Both the position numbers and the translations under genes were made by a program. From Betaproteobacteria bacterium (GTDB lineage Bacteria; Pseudomonadota; Gammaproteobacteria; Burkholderiales; SG8-39), in the NCBI GenBank assembly GCA_016713125.1, contig JADJPT010000008.1:1-64000 (forward strand): 64,000 bases of DNA, in the 5' to 3' direction. The first letter of the stretch is position 1. The number at the start of each line of letters is the position of its first letter. Shown piece after piece: positions 36,311 through 46,497 of this stretch. The notes under the pieces are model-generated. The model was not told the origin of the DNA. It saw only the letters and a list, made by a program, of their open reading frames with translations, and made no database searches.

Positions 36311-36574
36311 TCAGGCCGTTTTGGTCTTGCTCGCGTAGCGGCGCTTGAACTTCTCGATGCGGCCGGCGGTGTCCACCACCTTCTGCTTGCCGGTGTAGAA
36401 CGGGTGCGACTCGGAGGACACCTCGATTTTGATCACGGGGTACTCGTTGCCGTCTTCCCACTTCATGGTCTCGCGGCCCTTGGTGTCGAGGCAGGAGCGC
36501 GTCAGGAAGGAGAAATTGCAGCTCGTGTCGATGAAGATCACGGGCTTGTAATCGGGGTGGCCAGCTGCTTTCAT
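36311..36574 (-). CDS. rpmE2: 50S ribosomal protein L31, type B
   Basis: An 87-residue ribosomal protein beginning MKAAGHPDYKPVIFIDTSC, with SSESHPFYTGKQKVVDTAGRIEKFKRRY, typical of the longer type B L31 that lacks the zinc-binding CxxC pairs of type A. It has its own predicted promoter and terminator. Zur control of type B L31 is known elsewhere, but no Zur box is visible here. Confidence 0.95.
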   Translation of the reverse strand: MKAAGHPDYKPVIFIDTSCNFSFLTRSCLDTKGRETMKWEDGNEYPVIKIEVSSESHPFYTGKQKVVDTAGRIEKFKRRYASKTKTA

Positions 36575-36632
36575 GGGAAGGATCCTGGTGTGCCCCGGGG
36601 TTGTGCCGGGACGGTCATAAAAAGAGGCGCGA

Positions 36633-36661
36633 ATTATACGGAAATCAGGGGCTTAAGGCAA
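36633..36661 (-). promoter_or_regulatory. Predicted sigma-70 promoter of rpmE2
   Basis: On the minus strand, TTGCCT (36661-36656) and a consensus TATAAT (36638-36633) are separated by 17 bases, about 60 bases ahead of the L31 start. Confidence 0.65.
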
Positions 36662-36716
36662 GCCTGCCGGGATGGTGGCCCGAACCCGGGTCTGGCGGCC
36701 CGCGGGCGGGTCGACC

Positions 36717-37977
<1,261 letters not shown>

Positions 37978-38189
37978 GGCGAACGCCGGATGGAGGGGAA
38001 CTGCTCAAAGACTGCGTGGAGTCGTGCTTGAATCTTGAGGGGGAGCGCCGGACCCTGGCGCTGGGGTGTGGCTGCGGCTGCTGTGCCGCGAATTCTTGTC
38101 TGTTGTCCGCGCCGGCCGGACTGCTGTTCAGGCAGCTGCGGCACGAATGAAAACCTGCCGGGCGGGTAGTTCAGGCGAGCGTAAGCGTT

Positions 38190-38519
38190 TCAGATATTGC
38201 TGTCAAGGAACGCGGTGAGCTGCGACTTGGACAGAGCGCCGACCTTGGTGGCCTCGACGTTGCCGTTCTTGAACAGCATCAGTGTCGGGATGCCGCGGAT
38301 GCCGAATTTGGCAGGCACCGCCTGGTTCTCGTCGACGTTGATCTTGGCGATCTTCACGCGCCCTTCGTATTCGCGCGCGACCTCGTCGAGGATGGGGGCG
38401 ATCGACTTGCACGGGCCGCACCATTCCGCCCAGTAGTCGAGCAGTACGGGTACGTCGGATTTCAGGACTTCCGGATCGAAGGTGTCGTCTGTCACGTGAT
38501 GGATGGCTGAACTGCTCAT
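38190..38519 (-). CDS. trxA: Thioredoxin 1
   Basis: A 109-residue thioredoxin with the active site WAEWCGPCKSI (Cys34 and Cys37), the Asp in VLLDYWA and the cis-Pro in GIRGIPTLMLFK. It reduces protein disulfides, including those of ribonucleotide reductase, whose genes lie earlier in this window. ATG at 38519; it is divergent from fdxA with 149 bases between starts and upstream of rho by 212 bases. Confidence 0.96.
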   Translation of the reverse strand: MSSSAIHHVTDDTFDPEVLKSDVPVLLDYWAEWCGPCKSIAPILDEVAREYEGRVKIAKINVDENQAVPAKFGIRGIPTLMLFKNGNVEATKVGALSKSQLTAFLDSNI

Positions 38520-38620
38520 GGTTCCTCAGGGGGGGTATGGTGGGGTGCGGCGTATCACTGCTGCCCGCCGCGAGCGCAGGCTTCAATTATGGGGGCGGTC
38601 CGGGGGAAAGCAAGGCGGGA

Positions 38621-38629
38621 TGCTAAACT
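38621..38629 (+). promoter_or_regulatory. Possible extended -10 promoter element of fdxA
   Basis: TGCTAAACT (38621-38629) fits an extended -10 (TGnTAAACT) about 40 bases before the fdxA ATG. No -35 hexamer is evident, as is common with extended -10 promoters. Confidence 0.4.
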
Positions 38630-38668
38630 ACGGATTCAAAACACTTTTACCATCCAGGGTAAGTCGCA

Positions 38669-38991
38669 ATGACCTATGTAGTCACCGAATCCTGCATCAA
38701 GTGCAAGTACACCGATTGCGTCGACGTCTGCCCCGTCGACTGCTTCCGCGAAGGCCCGAACATGCTGGTGATCGACCCCGAGGAGTGCATCGACTGCACC
38801 CTGTGCGTGGCCGAGTGCCCTGTCGAGGCCATCTACGCCGAGGACGACGTGCCCGATGCGCAGCAGGCGTTCATCGCCTTGAACGCGGAGCTGTCAAGGG
38901 ATGGAAGCCGATCATCGAGAGGAAGGACGGCCCGCCGGACGCCGACCAGTGGGCCAAGGTGTCCGACAAGAAGCACCTGCTCGAGCGCTAG
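38669..38991 (+). CDS. fdxA: Seven-iron ferredoxin FdxA (frameshifted as read)
   Basis: About 107 residues. The cysteines are arranged as in [3Fe-4S]/[4Fe-4S] ferredoxins: Cys9, 17 and 50 for the three-iron cluster, and Cys21, 40, 43 and 46 for the four-iron cluster (VDVCPVDCF, CIDCTLCVAECP). Near base 38895 one A is missing (CTGTCAAGGG). Restoring it gives LSKGWKPIIERKDGPPDADQWAKV, ending at the TAG at 38989-38991, a normal FdxA C-terminus. Confidence 0.92.
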
Positions 38992-38998
38992 AGGGGCC

Positions 38999-40254
38999 AT
39001 GCGCATGCAAGCACTCGCACTTGTCCTCGCGGCGCTGCCCGCCCTGGCCTGGGCTCAGGGCTCCGGCAACCAGGTGGTCAAACCCCGATCGCCACCTATT
39101 GGGTGAGCGTGGACACCGCCGCCGGCATGAACCTGCCCGGCATGGGTGGCATGGCCGGCATGAACCTGCCGGGCATGGGTGGTAGTCAGGCCCAGGGCGG
39201 CCGGCGCCTGCTTCTGCAGCTGGGTTCGCAGCGCGCCGGCGCCGACGGCCCGCGCGCCGCACACGAGATTCCCGCCGGCATGCAGATGGGGCCTTCGCTG
39301 CCGCTGCTCACGCCGCGCAGCGCCAGCGCGCCGCGCGGCGAAGAGCGTGAACTGCCCGAAGGCATGGAGCGCCCCAGGGGGCGCATGCTGATCTACTGGG
39401 GCTGCGGCGAGAACGTTCGCGCAGGACAACCGGTGATCATCGATTTCTCGAAACTTTCGCAGGGCCAGATGCCGCCGCAGCTGGCCGCGCGCCGCATCGC
39501 GCGTCCCGCCGGACCGTCCGCAAGCCGCAGCCGCACCTACGGCGAATGGCCGAATGCCGAAGACGGCAAACCCGTGCCGGACGCCGCCTCCCTGCGCGGC
39601 GAACACCAGGTGCGCGGCAATTACACGCCGGAGATCCGCTTCGCGCTCGATGAGCGCCAGGATTTCATGCCGCGCGTCGAGCTGTCGGCCGCGCCGCGCG
39701 GCCAGGCCGGCGCGCTCAGCGTGCAATGGCAGGCGCTGGCCGCGGCGACGGGCTATTTCGCCACCGCCATGGGCGGCGAAGGCGAGGACGTGCTGATGTG
39801 GTCCTCGAGCGAGGTACAGGAGCTCGGTGGTGCGCTGATGGACTACCTGCCGCCGGCCGAAGCCGGGCGCCTGGTGCGCGAGAAGGTGGTGATGGCGCCG
39901 CAGACCGTCGAATGCACGGTGCCGGCCGAGTTCGTCAGGAAGGCCGGCACGCCGTTCCTGAACTTCATCGCCTACGGCGGCGAGGCCAACTTCGCGCAGC
40001 CGCCGCGCCCGCAGGACCCGCGCCAGGCCTGGGAGCCGCTCTGGACGGTCAAGGTGCGCTACAAGTCAACGGCCTCGTTGTTGCTGGGCCAGGAAGGCGA
40101 GACGCGCGGCCGCGGCGGGCGCCCGGCCGAGCGCGGCGGTCCTGCGGCGTCGGACACCTCGCCGCCGCCCGCCAGGCCTGCGGAGCCCGTCGACCCCCTC
40201 AAGGAAGGCGTGCGCGAGGGCGTCAACCTGCTCAAGGGCCTGTTCGGGCGCTAA
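38999..40254 (+). CDS. Exported protein of unknown function with GMNLPGMGG repeats (frameshifted)
   Basis: About 418 residues. A signal peptide (ALALVLAALPALAWAQG) begins at ATG 38999 or 39005, 8 bases after fdxA. At about 39083 one base is missing (GTCAAACCCC): in the neighbouring frame the text continues TPIATYWVSVDTAAGMNLPG and runs to 40254. Two copies of a 27-base GMNLPGMGG unit follow (39124-39150 and 39157-39183). The body contains RMLIYWGCGENVRAGQPVIIDFSKL and AATGYFATAMGGEGEDVLMWSSSEV, and a Pro/Arg-rich tail ends in a helix (EGVREGVNLLKGLFG). I do not recognise the family. Confidence 0.72.
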
Positions 40255-40284
40255 TCGTCCCGGGCGCAGACCGCAGCGGGTGCA

Positions 40285-41289
40285 TCAGTCGTACAGGTTC
40301 TCCTGAGCCTTGCCGCGAAACACGCGGTAGGAAAAGGCCGTGTACGCGAAGATGAACGGCAGCACGATCACGGCGCCGGCCAGGATGACTTTCAAGGCGG
40401 ACGGATGCGCCGCCGCCTGCCACACGGTCATGCGGTCGATCACGAGGTAGGGGAACAGGCTGTAGGCCAGGCCGGCGAAGGCCAGCACGAAGATCGTCAC
40501 GGCGCCGGCGAACGGTGACCATTCGGCGCGCGACTCGCCGCGCGTCAGGCGGCCGGTGCTGCGCCAGACGTGGATGCCCGCCGCCAGGGTGGCGAGCGGC
40601 AGCAGGAACAGGGTGAGGCGCCACGGCGCGGCGGCCAATCCGTCGAACCATTTGGCGCGCACCGATTCGCTCGCCATCGGCGTGGCGACGCTGACCAGCA
40701 GTACACCCAGCGCAACCCACGCCAGCCCCCAGCGCGCCCAGGCAAGCGCCTTTTTCTGCAGCGCACCTTCGCACTTGCCGACGAGCCAGGTCGCGCCCAG
40801 CAGCACGTAGCCTCCGCACAGGCTGGCGCCCACCAGAAACGCAAACAGCGCAGGCAGGAAGCCCGGGGCGAATCCGGTGATGGTGCGTCCGAGCATGTAA
40901 CCCTGGGCCAGTGCAGCCAGGAAGGAGCCCGCCCAGAACAGCCAGTTCCAAAGTTCGCGATGCCAGCCTTCGGCCTTGACGCGGAACTCGAACGCAACGC
41001 CGCGCAGCATGAGTCCGATCAGCATCGCGAACACCGGCAGATACAGGGCGCCGAGGATCACGCCATGCGCTTCCGGGAACGCCACCAGCAGGATGCCCAC
41101 GCCGAGCACCAGCCAGGTTTCGTTGGCGTCCCAGAACGGGCCGATCGAGGACACCATGCGGTTCTGCTCGCGCGCGTCGGCCGCCGGCATCAGCATGCCG
41201 ACGCCCAGGTCGTAGCCGTCGAGCACCACGTAGGCCAGGATGGACACGCCCATCAGTATGGTGAAGATCAGCGGCAGGTCGAGGGTCAT
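40285..41289 (-). CDS. cioB: Cytochrome bd-type (CIO) ubiquinol oxidase subunit II
   Basis: A 334-residue membrane protein with about eight helices. Family features are VLDGYDLGVGML and GPFWDANETWLVLGVGILLVAFPEAHG near the N-terminus and YLVIDRMTVWQAAAHP. Together with subunit I it oxidises ubiquinol and reduces oxygen to water without pumping protons. The length and short subunit I favour the cyanide-insensitive (CIO) type. It starts 5 bases after the subunit I stop. No CydX-like small gene is found downstream. Confidence 0.92.
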   Translation of the reverse strand: MTLDLPLIFTILMGVSILAYVVLDGYDLGVGMLMPAADAREQNRMVSSIGPFWDANETWLVLGVGILLVAFPEAHGVILGALYLPVFAMLIGLMLRGVAFEFRVKAEGWHRELWNWLFWAGSFLAALAQGYMLGRTITGFAPGFLPALFAFLVGASLCGGYVLLGATWLVGKCEGALQKKALAWARWGLAWVALGVLLVSVATPMASESVRAKWFDGLAAAPWRLTLFLLPLATLAAGIHVWRSTGRLTRGESRAEWSPFAGAVTIFVLAFAGLAYSLFPYLVIDRMTVWQAAAHPSALKVILAGAVIVLPFIFAYTAFSYRVFRGKAQENLYD

Positions 41290-41294
41290 GCAGG

Positions 41295-42643
41295 TCAGCC
41301 TTCGGCGGAGGCCGGGCGCAATGCAGGCGCGCCGACCTGCACCTGGCCGCCCTTGCCGGCCAGGTGCGTGAGCACCACCATGTACGCGATCAGCATCAAC
41401 GCGTAGGTCGCGGCATATCCGGTCAGGCTGGCGCCGAGTTCGGCCGGCGAAACCGGGCCGACGGCGTCTGCGGTGCGCAGCACGCCCTGCACCAGCCATG
41501 GCTGGCGACCGATCTCCGTCACCAGCCATCCCGACAGCGTGGCCACCCAGCCTGAGAATGTGAAACCTGCAAAGGTCCAGAGCAGCGCGCGACCCGGGCG
41601 CCGCCCGCCGCGCATCGCCCAGGCACCCGCCCAGGCCAGGAGGATCATCAGCGTGCCGACGCCGACCATGACGCGGAACGCGTAGAACACCGGCGCGACC
41701 GGCGGCACGTCGGCGCCGAACTCGGCCAGGCCCTTGACCTCGCCTTCGGCGTCGTGCGTGAGGATCAGGCTGGCGAGTTTGGGCACCTCGATCGCGTAGT
41801 CGTTGCGTTTCGTCTCCGCATTGGGAACCGCGAACAGCACCAGCGGTGCGCCCTTCCCGGTCTCCCAGATCGCCTCGATCGCCGCGATCTTTGCCGGCTG
41901 ATGCTCGAGCGTGTTGATGCCATGCAGGTCGCCGACCAGCACCTGCAACGGCGCGAGCACCGCTGCGACCAGGATGCCGGTGCGCAGCGTGCGTCGCGCA
42001 GCGCTGTCATCGCTTGCCTTGAGCAGGCGCCACGCCGACAGTCCCGCGACGAGAAAGGCCGCCGTCAGGCCGGAGGCGATCAGCATGTGCGTGAATCGGT
42101 AGGGAAACGACGGGTTGAAGATCACCTGCAGCCAGTCGCCTGCGATCAGCGCACCGTCGACCACGACGTGGCCGGTGGGCGTGTGCATCCAGAATTGAGG
42201 GCGAGAATCCAGAACGCGGACAGCGTCGTCCCGCCGGCCACCAGGAGTGTCGCGCCGATATGCACCCAGGCGGGCACGCGGCTCATGCCGAACAGCATCA
42301 CGCCCAGAAAGGTCGCCTCGAGGAAGAAGGCCGTCAGCACCTCGTAGGCCAGCAGGGGGCCGGCAATGTTGCCCACGGCGCGCATGAATCCCGGCCAGTT
42401 GGTGCCGAACTGGAACGACATCACGATCCCCGACACCACGCCCATGGCGAACGACAGCGCGAATATCTTGGTCCACAGCCGGTAGCTCGCGAGCCAGGCT
42501 GCATCCCCGGTGCGTGCGTACCGCAACCGGAAATACACAAGCAGCCAGCCCAGCGCGATGGTGATGCTGGGGAACAGGATGTGAAAGGCGATGTTCAGCC
42601 CGAACTGCGCGCGCGCGAGCACCAGTGCATCGTTCGGTTCCAC
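41295..42643 (-). CDS. cioA: Cytochrome bd-type (CIO) ubiquinol oxidase subunit I (frameshifted)
   Basis: About 449 residues. The N-terminal part has the heme-ligand region LARAQFGLNIAFHILFPS, SFAMGVVSGIVMSFQFGTNWPGF and FFLEATFLGVMLFG. The C-terminal part holds HMLIASGLTAAFLVAGLSAW and the conserved TEIGRQPWLVQG. They meet at about 42192, where one base is missing: ALNS then continues as WMHTPTGHV. The start is GTG at 42643, chosen because GGAGGT lies five bases upstream; an ATG further up extends into non-family sequence. The short Q-loop suggests the CIO group. Confidence 0.92.
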
Positions 42644-42745
42644 CAGCGTACCTCCTTGCCAGCGATCACCATACACCCCCGCCCGGCTGCGGTCTGTAAC
42701 CGCGGTCACGCAGGCCGGCGCGCCGGAGCCGGTCGGCCGGAACCG

Positions 42746-42976
42746 TCAGCGACGGTGGCGCGCGGCGTCCGTGTCGGACGGACTCTCGTCCGGCAGCGCT
42801 TCCGGATAGCGGCGCGCTGCCTCGCGCAGGAAGGCGAACTGCCCCTGCACCCGGTGGCAGGCGCCGCAGATCATCAGGTGCATGCGCAGCGTGCCGCGCT
42901 CGAGCAGGCCGAGTTCGCGGTCCATGCCCTCGGACATGGTGCGGCTGGCGTCGTGGCATGACAGCCAAAGCTTCAT
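42746..42976 (-). CDS. Putative zinc-finger anti-sigma factor
   Basis: A 76-residue protein with the zf-HC2 pattern. A Cys/His near the N-terminus (WLSCHDAS), a helical segment (ELGLLERGTLRMHLMICGACHRVQ) and the HxxxCxxC triad (HLMICGAC) would bind zinc. There is no transmembrane helix, so it is cytosolic, like redox-sensing ZAS anti-sigma factors. Its start overlaps the sigma-factor stop by 4 bases, the usual sigma/anti-sigma arrangement. Confidence 0.82.
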   Translation of the reverse strand: MKLWLSCHDASRTMSEGMDRELGLLERGTLRMHLMICGACHRVQGQFAFLREAARRYPEALPDESPSDTDAARHRR

Positions 42977-43608
42977 GGCCGCTTCCCCCGCGCCGTGCCG
43001 CTCGCCTCCGCGGCGAACCAGTTCTTCTCCAGGCAGGCGCGCAGCCGCATGCGCGCGCGGTGCAGCAGCACCCAGCAGTTGGCGTCGCTGATGCCCAGGT
43101 CGGCGCAGATCTCGGCGGTGTCGCGGCCCATGATCTCGCGCATGGCGAAGACGCGCGCGGTGTTCTCCGGCAGGCCCTCCATGCACAGTTCCAGCACCGC
43201 GAAGAAGCGCTTCTGCTCCAGGGCGGCGTTCGGATCGCCCCAGTCGGCCGGACGCTCGGCGTAATGGCCGTCGGCGGCGAACATCTGCGCGACGTCTTCG
43301 CCCGCAGCCTGGAACTCGTCGAATTCGGCGGGCTCGTGCGCGCGTTCGCGCACCGCCTTGCGCAGGATGTCGACGATCTTGTGCTTGAGGATGCCGGTCA
43401 GCCAGGTTCGCAGGCTGGAGTCACCGGCATAGCTCGCGGCGCCCTTCAACGCCGCGATCATGGTTTCCTGCACCGCGTCCTCGGCCTGGTCGCGGTTGCG
43501 CAACTGTGCCATCGCGTAGCGCGTCAACGCCGTGCGATGGCTCTCCAGCTGCTGCGGATCGAAGCGGGCGGGATGCGACGGTTCGGGCTCTGGGCCGGCG
43601 ATGCTCAT
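42973..43608 (-). CDS. ECF-type sigma-70 family RNA polymerase sigma factor
   Basis: A 211-residue sigma factor. Region 2 is LTRYAMAQLRNRDQAEDAVQETMIAALKG with SLRTWLTGILKHKIVDILRK. Region 4 is ELCMEGLPENTARVFAMREIMGRDTAEICADLGISDANCWVLLHRARMRL, containing the helix-turn-helix. The segment between is long and acidic. The overlapping zinc-finger gene is its probable anti-sigma. The next genes on the strand are cioAB, but an intergenic gap of about 100 bases separates them, so a regulatory link is only a guess. Confidence 0.9.
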   Translation of the reverse strand: MSIAGPEPEPSHPARFDPQQLESHRTALTRYAMAQLRNRDQAEDAVQETMIAALKGAASYAGDSSLRTWLTGILKHKIVDILRKAVRERAHEPAEFDEFQAAGEDVAQMFAADGHYAERPADWGDPNAALEQKRFFAVLELCMEGLPENTARVFAMREIMGRDTAEICADLGISDANCWVLLHRARMRLRACLEKNWFAAEASGTARGKRP

Positions 43609-43757
43609 GCGGATTGCGCGGCCCCCGTGGCGGCCGAGCGGAATGAAGAGCCGGCAATGTAGGGGGTAAGCGGGCCCGCCGCAAGCGGATTGCGGGGGCG
43701 TCTCGAAGCAGCGGTTCATGCGCATGTGTCGCGCGGCACGCGCAATCCTTGCAGGCC

Positions 43758-43763
43758 TATACT
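43758..43763 (+). promoter_or_regulatory. Possible -10 element of the DUF427 gene
   Basis: TATACT, 26 bases before the ATG at 43790, in a suitable position for a sigma-70 -10. No good -35 is seen. Confidence 0.35.
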
Positions 43764-43789
43764 GAAACCACACAATCCTGGAGCCTGCC

Positions 43790-44074
43790 ATGCCCAAAGC
43801 CACCTGGAACGGCGCCGTGCTCGCCGAGAGCGAGGAGTTCGAAACCGTCGAGAACAACGTCTACTTTCCGCCTGCCGCCCTGCGCCGGGAGCATTTCCAG
43901 CCCAGCGAGACGCACACCACCTGCGGCTGGAAGGGCGAGGCCAGCTATTACGACGTGGTGGTCGACGGCAAACGCAACAAGGATGCCGCCTGGTTCTATC
44001 CCGAGCCCAAGTCGGCGGCCGCGCAGATCAGGGGCTACGTAGCGTTCTGGCGCGGCGTGACGGTGGAGAAGTAG
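43790..44074 (+). CDS. DUF427 domain-containing protein
   Basis: A 94-residue single-domain protein with the full DUF427 pattern: ATWNGAVLAESEEFETVENNVYFPP, SETHTTCGWKGEASYYDVVVDG and AWFYPEPKSAA near the C-terminus. The fold is a small beta-barrel of unknown role. GGAG precedes the ATG. It lies alone, divergent from the sigma-factor gene and convergent with egtB. Confidence 0.92.
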   Translation: MPKATWNGAVLAESEEFETVENNVYFPPAALRREHFQPSETHTTCGWKGEASYYDVVVDGKRNKDAAWFYPEPKSAAAQIRGYVAFWRGVTVEK

Positions 44075-44113
44075 CGCAGGTGACCGCCGGGCGCCCCGGC
44101 CCTGAGGCTGCGC

Positions 44114-45357
44114 TCAGGCGTCGCGCGCCAGCCGCAGCCCCGAGAACTGCCAGCGCGCACCGGCCGGGAAGAAGTTCCGGTAGCTGATGCGCGCATGGCC
44201 TGCGGGCGTCGCCCGCGAGCCGCCGCGCAGCACGTACTGGTTGACCATGAACTTGCCGTTGTATTCGCCGATCGCGCCTTCGGCGTGGCGATAGCCCGGG
44301 TAGGCCGCATACGAGGAGGAAGTCCATTCCCAGACCTGCCCGCCGGCCGACAGCCGGCCGGCGGCGGTCGCGTGCTCCCACTCGGCTTCCGTGGGCAGGC
44401 GCGCGCCGGCCCAGCGCGCATAGGCGTCGCATTCGAAGTACGCCAGGTGCGTGGCCGGCGCCTGCGGATCCAGCGGCTGCAGGCCGGCCAGCGTGAACTC
44501 GTCCCAGCCCTCGGCGCATTCCTCGCTGGGCGCGCAGGACGCCAGTACAGGGGATGGGTGATGTTGTTCGCGCGCAACCAGTCCCAGCCCTCGGCCAGCC
44601 AGAACCGCGGGTCCGCATAGCCGCCGGCCGCCACGAAACGCGCGTACTCGGCGTTGCTGACCGGACGCGCGGCGAGGGCATGCGGCGTCAGCCACACGCG
44701 ATGGCGCGGCAGTTCATTGTCGAAGCAGAAGCCCGTGCCGGCATGACCGATCTCCACGGCGCCGCCGGACTGGGTGATCCACGCCGGCGCCCCTTGCGCG
44801 CCCGCGCAGTGCGGGGAGGCGGCGGAGGCCGCGGCATAGGCCGGCTGCAGCGGATTCATGGACAGCAGGTGCTTGATGTCGGTGAGCATCAGTTCCTGGT
44901 GCTGCTGCTCGTGCTGCAGGCCCAGTTCGACCAGGGCGCGCAGCGCGGTGTCGTCCGCGCGCGCGACCAGCAGCGCCTGCATGCGCGCATCGATCGCGGC
45001 GCGGTATTCGCGCACCTCGGCCAGCGACGGGCGCGTGAGCAGTCCGCGCTGCGCGCGCGGGTGCTTCTCGCCCACGCCGTTGTAGTAGGAATTGAACAGC
45101 ACGCGGAACTCGGCGCGCTGCGGCCGGAACTCCGCCTCGTGCGTTTCCAGCACGAAGGTCTCGAAGAACCAGGTGGTGTGCGCGAGGTGCCACTTGATCG
45201 GGCTGGCGTCCGGCATCGACTGCACGCAGCAATCCTCCTCGGACAGCGGCGCGGCCAGCGCCAGGCTGCGCCCGCGCACCTCGGCATAGTCGAGCGGGGC
45301 GGCTGCGCGACCGGCGCGCCGCTGCGCGAAACGCGCCGCTTCCTGCGGGGCGCTCAT
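44114..45357 (-). CDS. egtB: Ergothioneine biosynthesis protein EgtB (frameshifted)
   Basis: Iron-dependent sulfoxide synthase that joins a thiol (cysteine or gamma-glutamylcysteine) to trimethylhistidine. The N-terminal DinB-like domain shows IKWHLAHTTWFFETFVLE and GLQHEQQHQELMLTDIKH, supplying the iron-binding His. The C-terminal formylglycine-generating-enzyme-like domain shows FDNELPRHRVWL, NAEYARFVAAGGY, RLPTEAEWEHA and VLRGGSRATPAGHARISYRNFFP. A slip near base 44545 separates ITHPLYW from GWDEFTLAGLQPLD. The start overlaps the egtD stop in an ATGA. Confidence 0.92.
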
Positions 45358-46343
45358 GCCCCGGCCCGTGCGTGGCAGACCGCGAACCAGCCGCGCGCGT
45401 CGGTCCAGGCGCGCATGCCCTGGAATCCCGCGCGGGCGAGCAGGGCCTCGAACGTGTCCAGACGGTACTTGTAGCTGTACTCGGTCAGGATGCGCTCGCC
45501 GGCGGCATAGCGGCGCTCGCCGCCGTCCCAGCGCACCACCAGCGCGCGGCGCGCCTCCAGGTGCATCTCGATGCGCGATTCGGTCGTCGCGTAGAGCGCC
45601 ACGTGGCGCCAGTCGAGCGGATCGAAATCGGTGCCGGCCAGCGCGTTCGCGCGCCGCAATACGTTCAGGTTGAAGGCCGCGGTCACGCCTAGTGCGTCGT
45701 CGTAGGCCGCCTCCAGCACGTCGGTGGGCTTGACCAGGTCGATGCCGATCAGCAGGCCGCCGTCGGCGTCGCACAACGCGCGCATCTGGGCCAGCAGACC
45801 CACGGCCTGATCGGGTGTGAAGTTGCCGATCGAGGAGCCCGGGTAGAAGAACAGCCGGCGGGCGGACGCCACTTCCGGCGGCAGTTGCAGCCGCGCGGAG
45901 AAGTCGGTGCCCACCGCGAGCATGCGTATCGACGGGTGGCGCGGGCGCAGCCGCGCGACGGCGGCTTCGAGAAACTCCAGCGAGACGTCCAGCGCCGCGT
46001 ACTGCGCGGGGCGCAGCGCGCCGAACAGCCGCGCGGCCTTTTCGCAGTTGCCGGCGCCCAGGTCGATCAGCGTGCGGTCCGTGCCGGCAACGCGCGCGAT
46101 CTCGCCGGCATGTGTCTCGAGGATGGCGTTCTCGGTGCGGGTGGGGTAGTACTCGGGCAGTTCGGTGATCGCCTCGAACAGCCGCGAACCCAACGCGTCG
46201 TAGAAATACTTGGGCGCGATCACCGAGGGTGTCGCGCGCAGGCCGGCGAGTATCTCCTCGCGCAACGTGGTCCCGCTGTCCTGCGCCGAATGCCGAACGC
46301 GCGTGGCGAGCGGAATGATCGTGCGTCCTGCCGTCGTGCCCAT
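45354..46343 (-). CDS. egtD: L-histidine N(alpha)-methyltransferase EgtD
   Basis: SAM-dependent enzyme that trimethylates histidine to hercynine, the first ergothioneine step. The family motifs are PKYFYDALGSRLFEAITELPEYYPTRTE, the SAM site LIDLGAGNCEKA, FFYPGSSIGNFTP and YATTESRIEMHLEARR. I place the start at ATG 46343, with GGAGG five bases upstream and a length of 329 residues close to the family norm; an upstream ATG at 46379 would add 12 residues. It forms an operon with egtB; no egtC or egtE is needed in this two-gene type. Confidence 0.94.
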   Translation of the reverse strand: MGTTAGRTIIPLATRVRHSAQDSGTTLREEILAGLRATPSVIAPKYFYDALGSRLFEAITELPEYYPTRTENAILETHAGEIARVAGTDRTLIDLGAGNCEKAARLFGALRPAQYAALDVSLEFLEAAVARLRPRHPSIRMLAVGTDFSARLQLPPEVASARRLFFYPGSSIGNFTPDQAVGLLAQMRALCDADGGLLIGIDLVKPTDVLEAAYDDALGVTAAFNLNVLRRANALAGTDFDPLDWRHVALYATTESRIEMHLEARRALVVRWDGGERRYAAGERILTEYSYKYRLDTFEALLARAGFQGMRAWTDARGWFAVCHARAGA

Positions 46344-46497
46344 GCGTGCCTCCGCCATTGCGCCGGGTTCTCCAGTCATGCCCGTCGGCCCGGTTGGGTC
46401 GTTTTGCGGCCCGCAACCTTACACTGCATCGCCGGCAGCGGCCACCATGATGGCCTCGGTCATTGCGGCCGTCCGGGCCACGCGGCGATGCGCGGAC

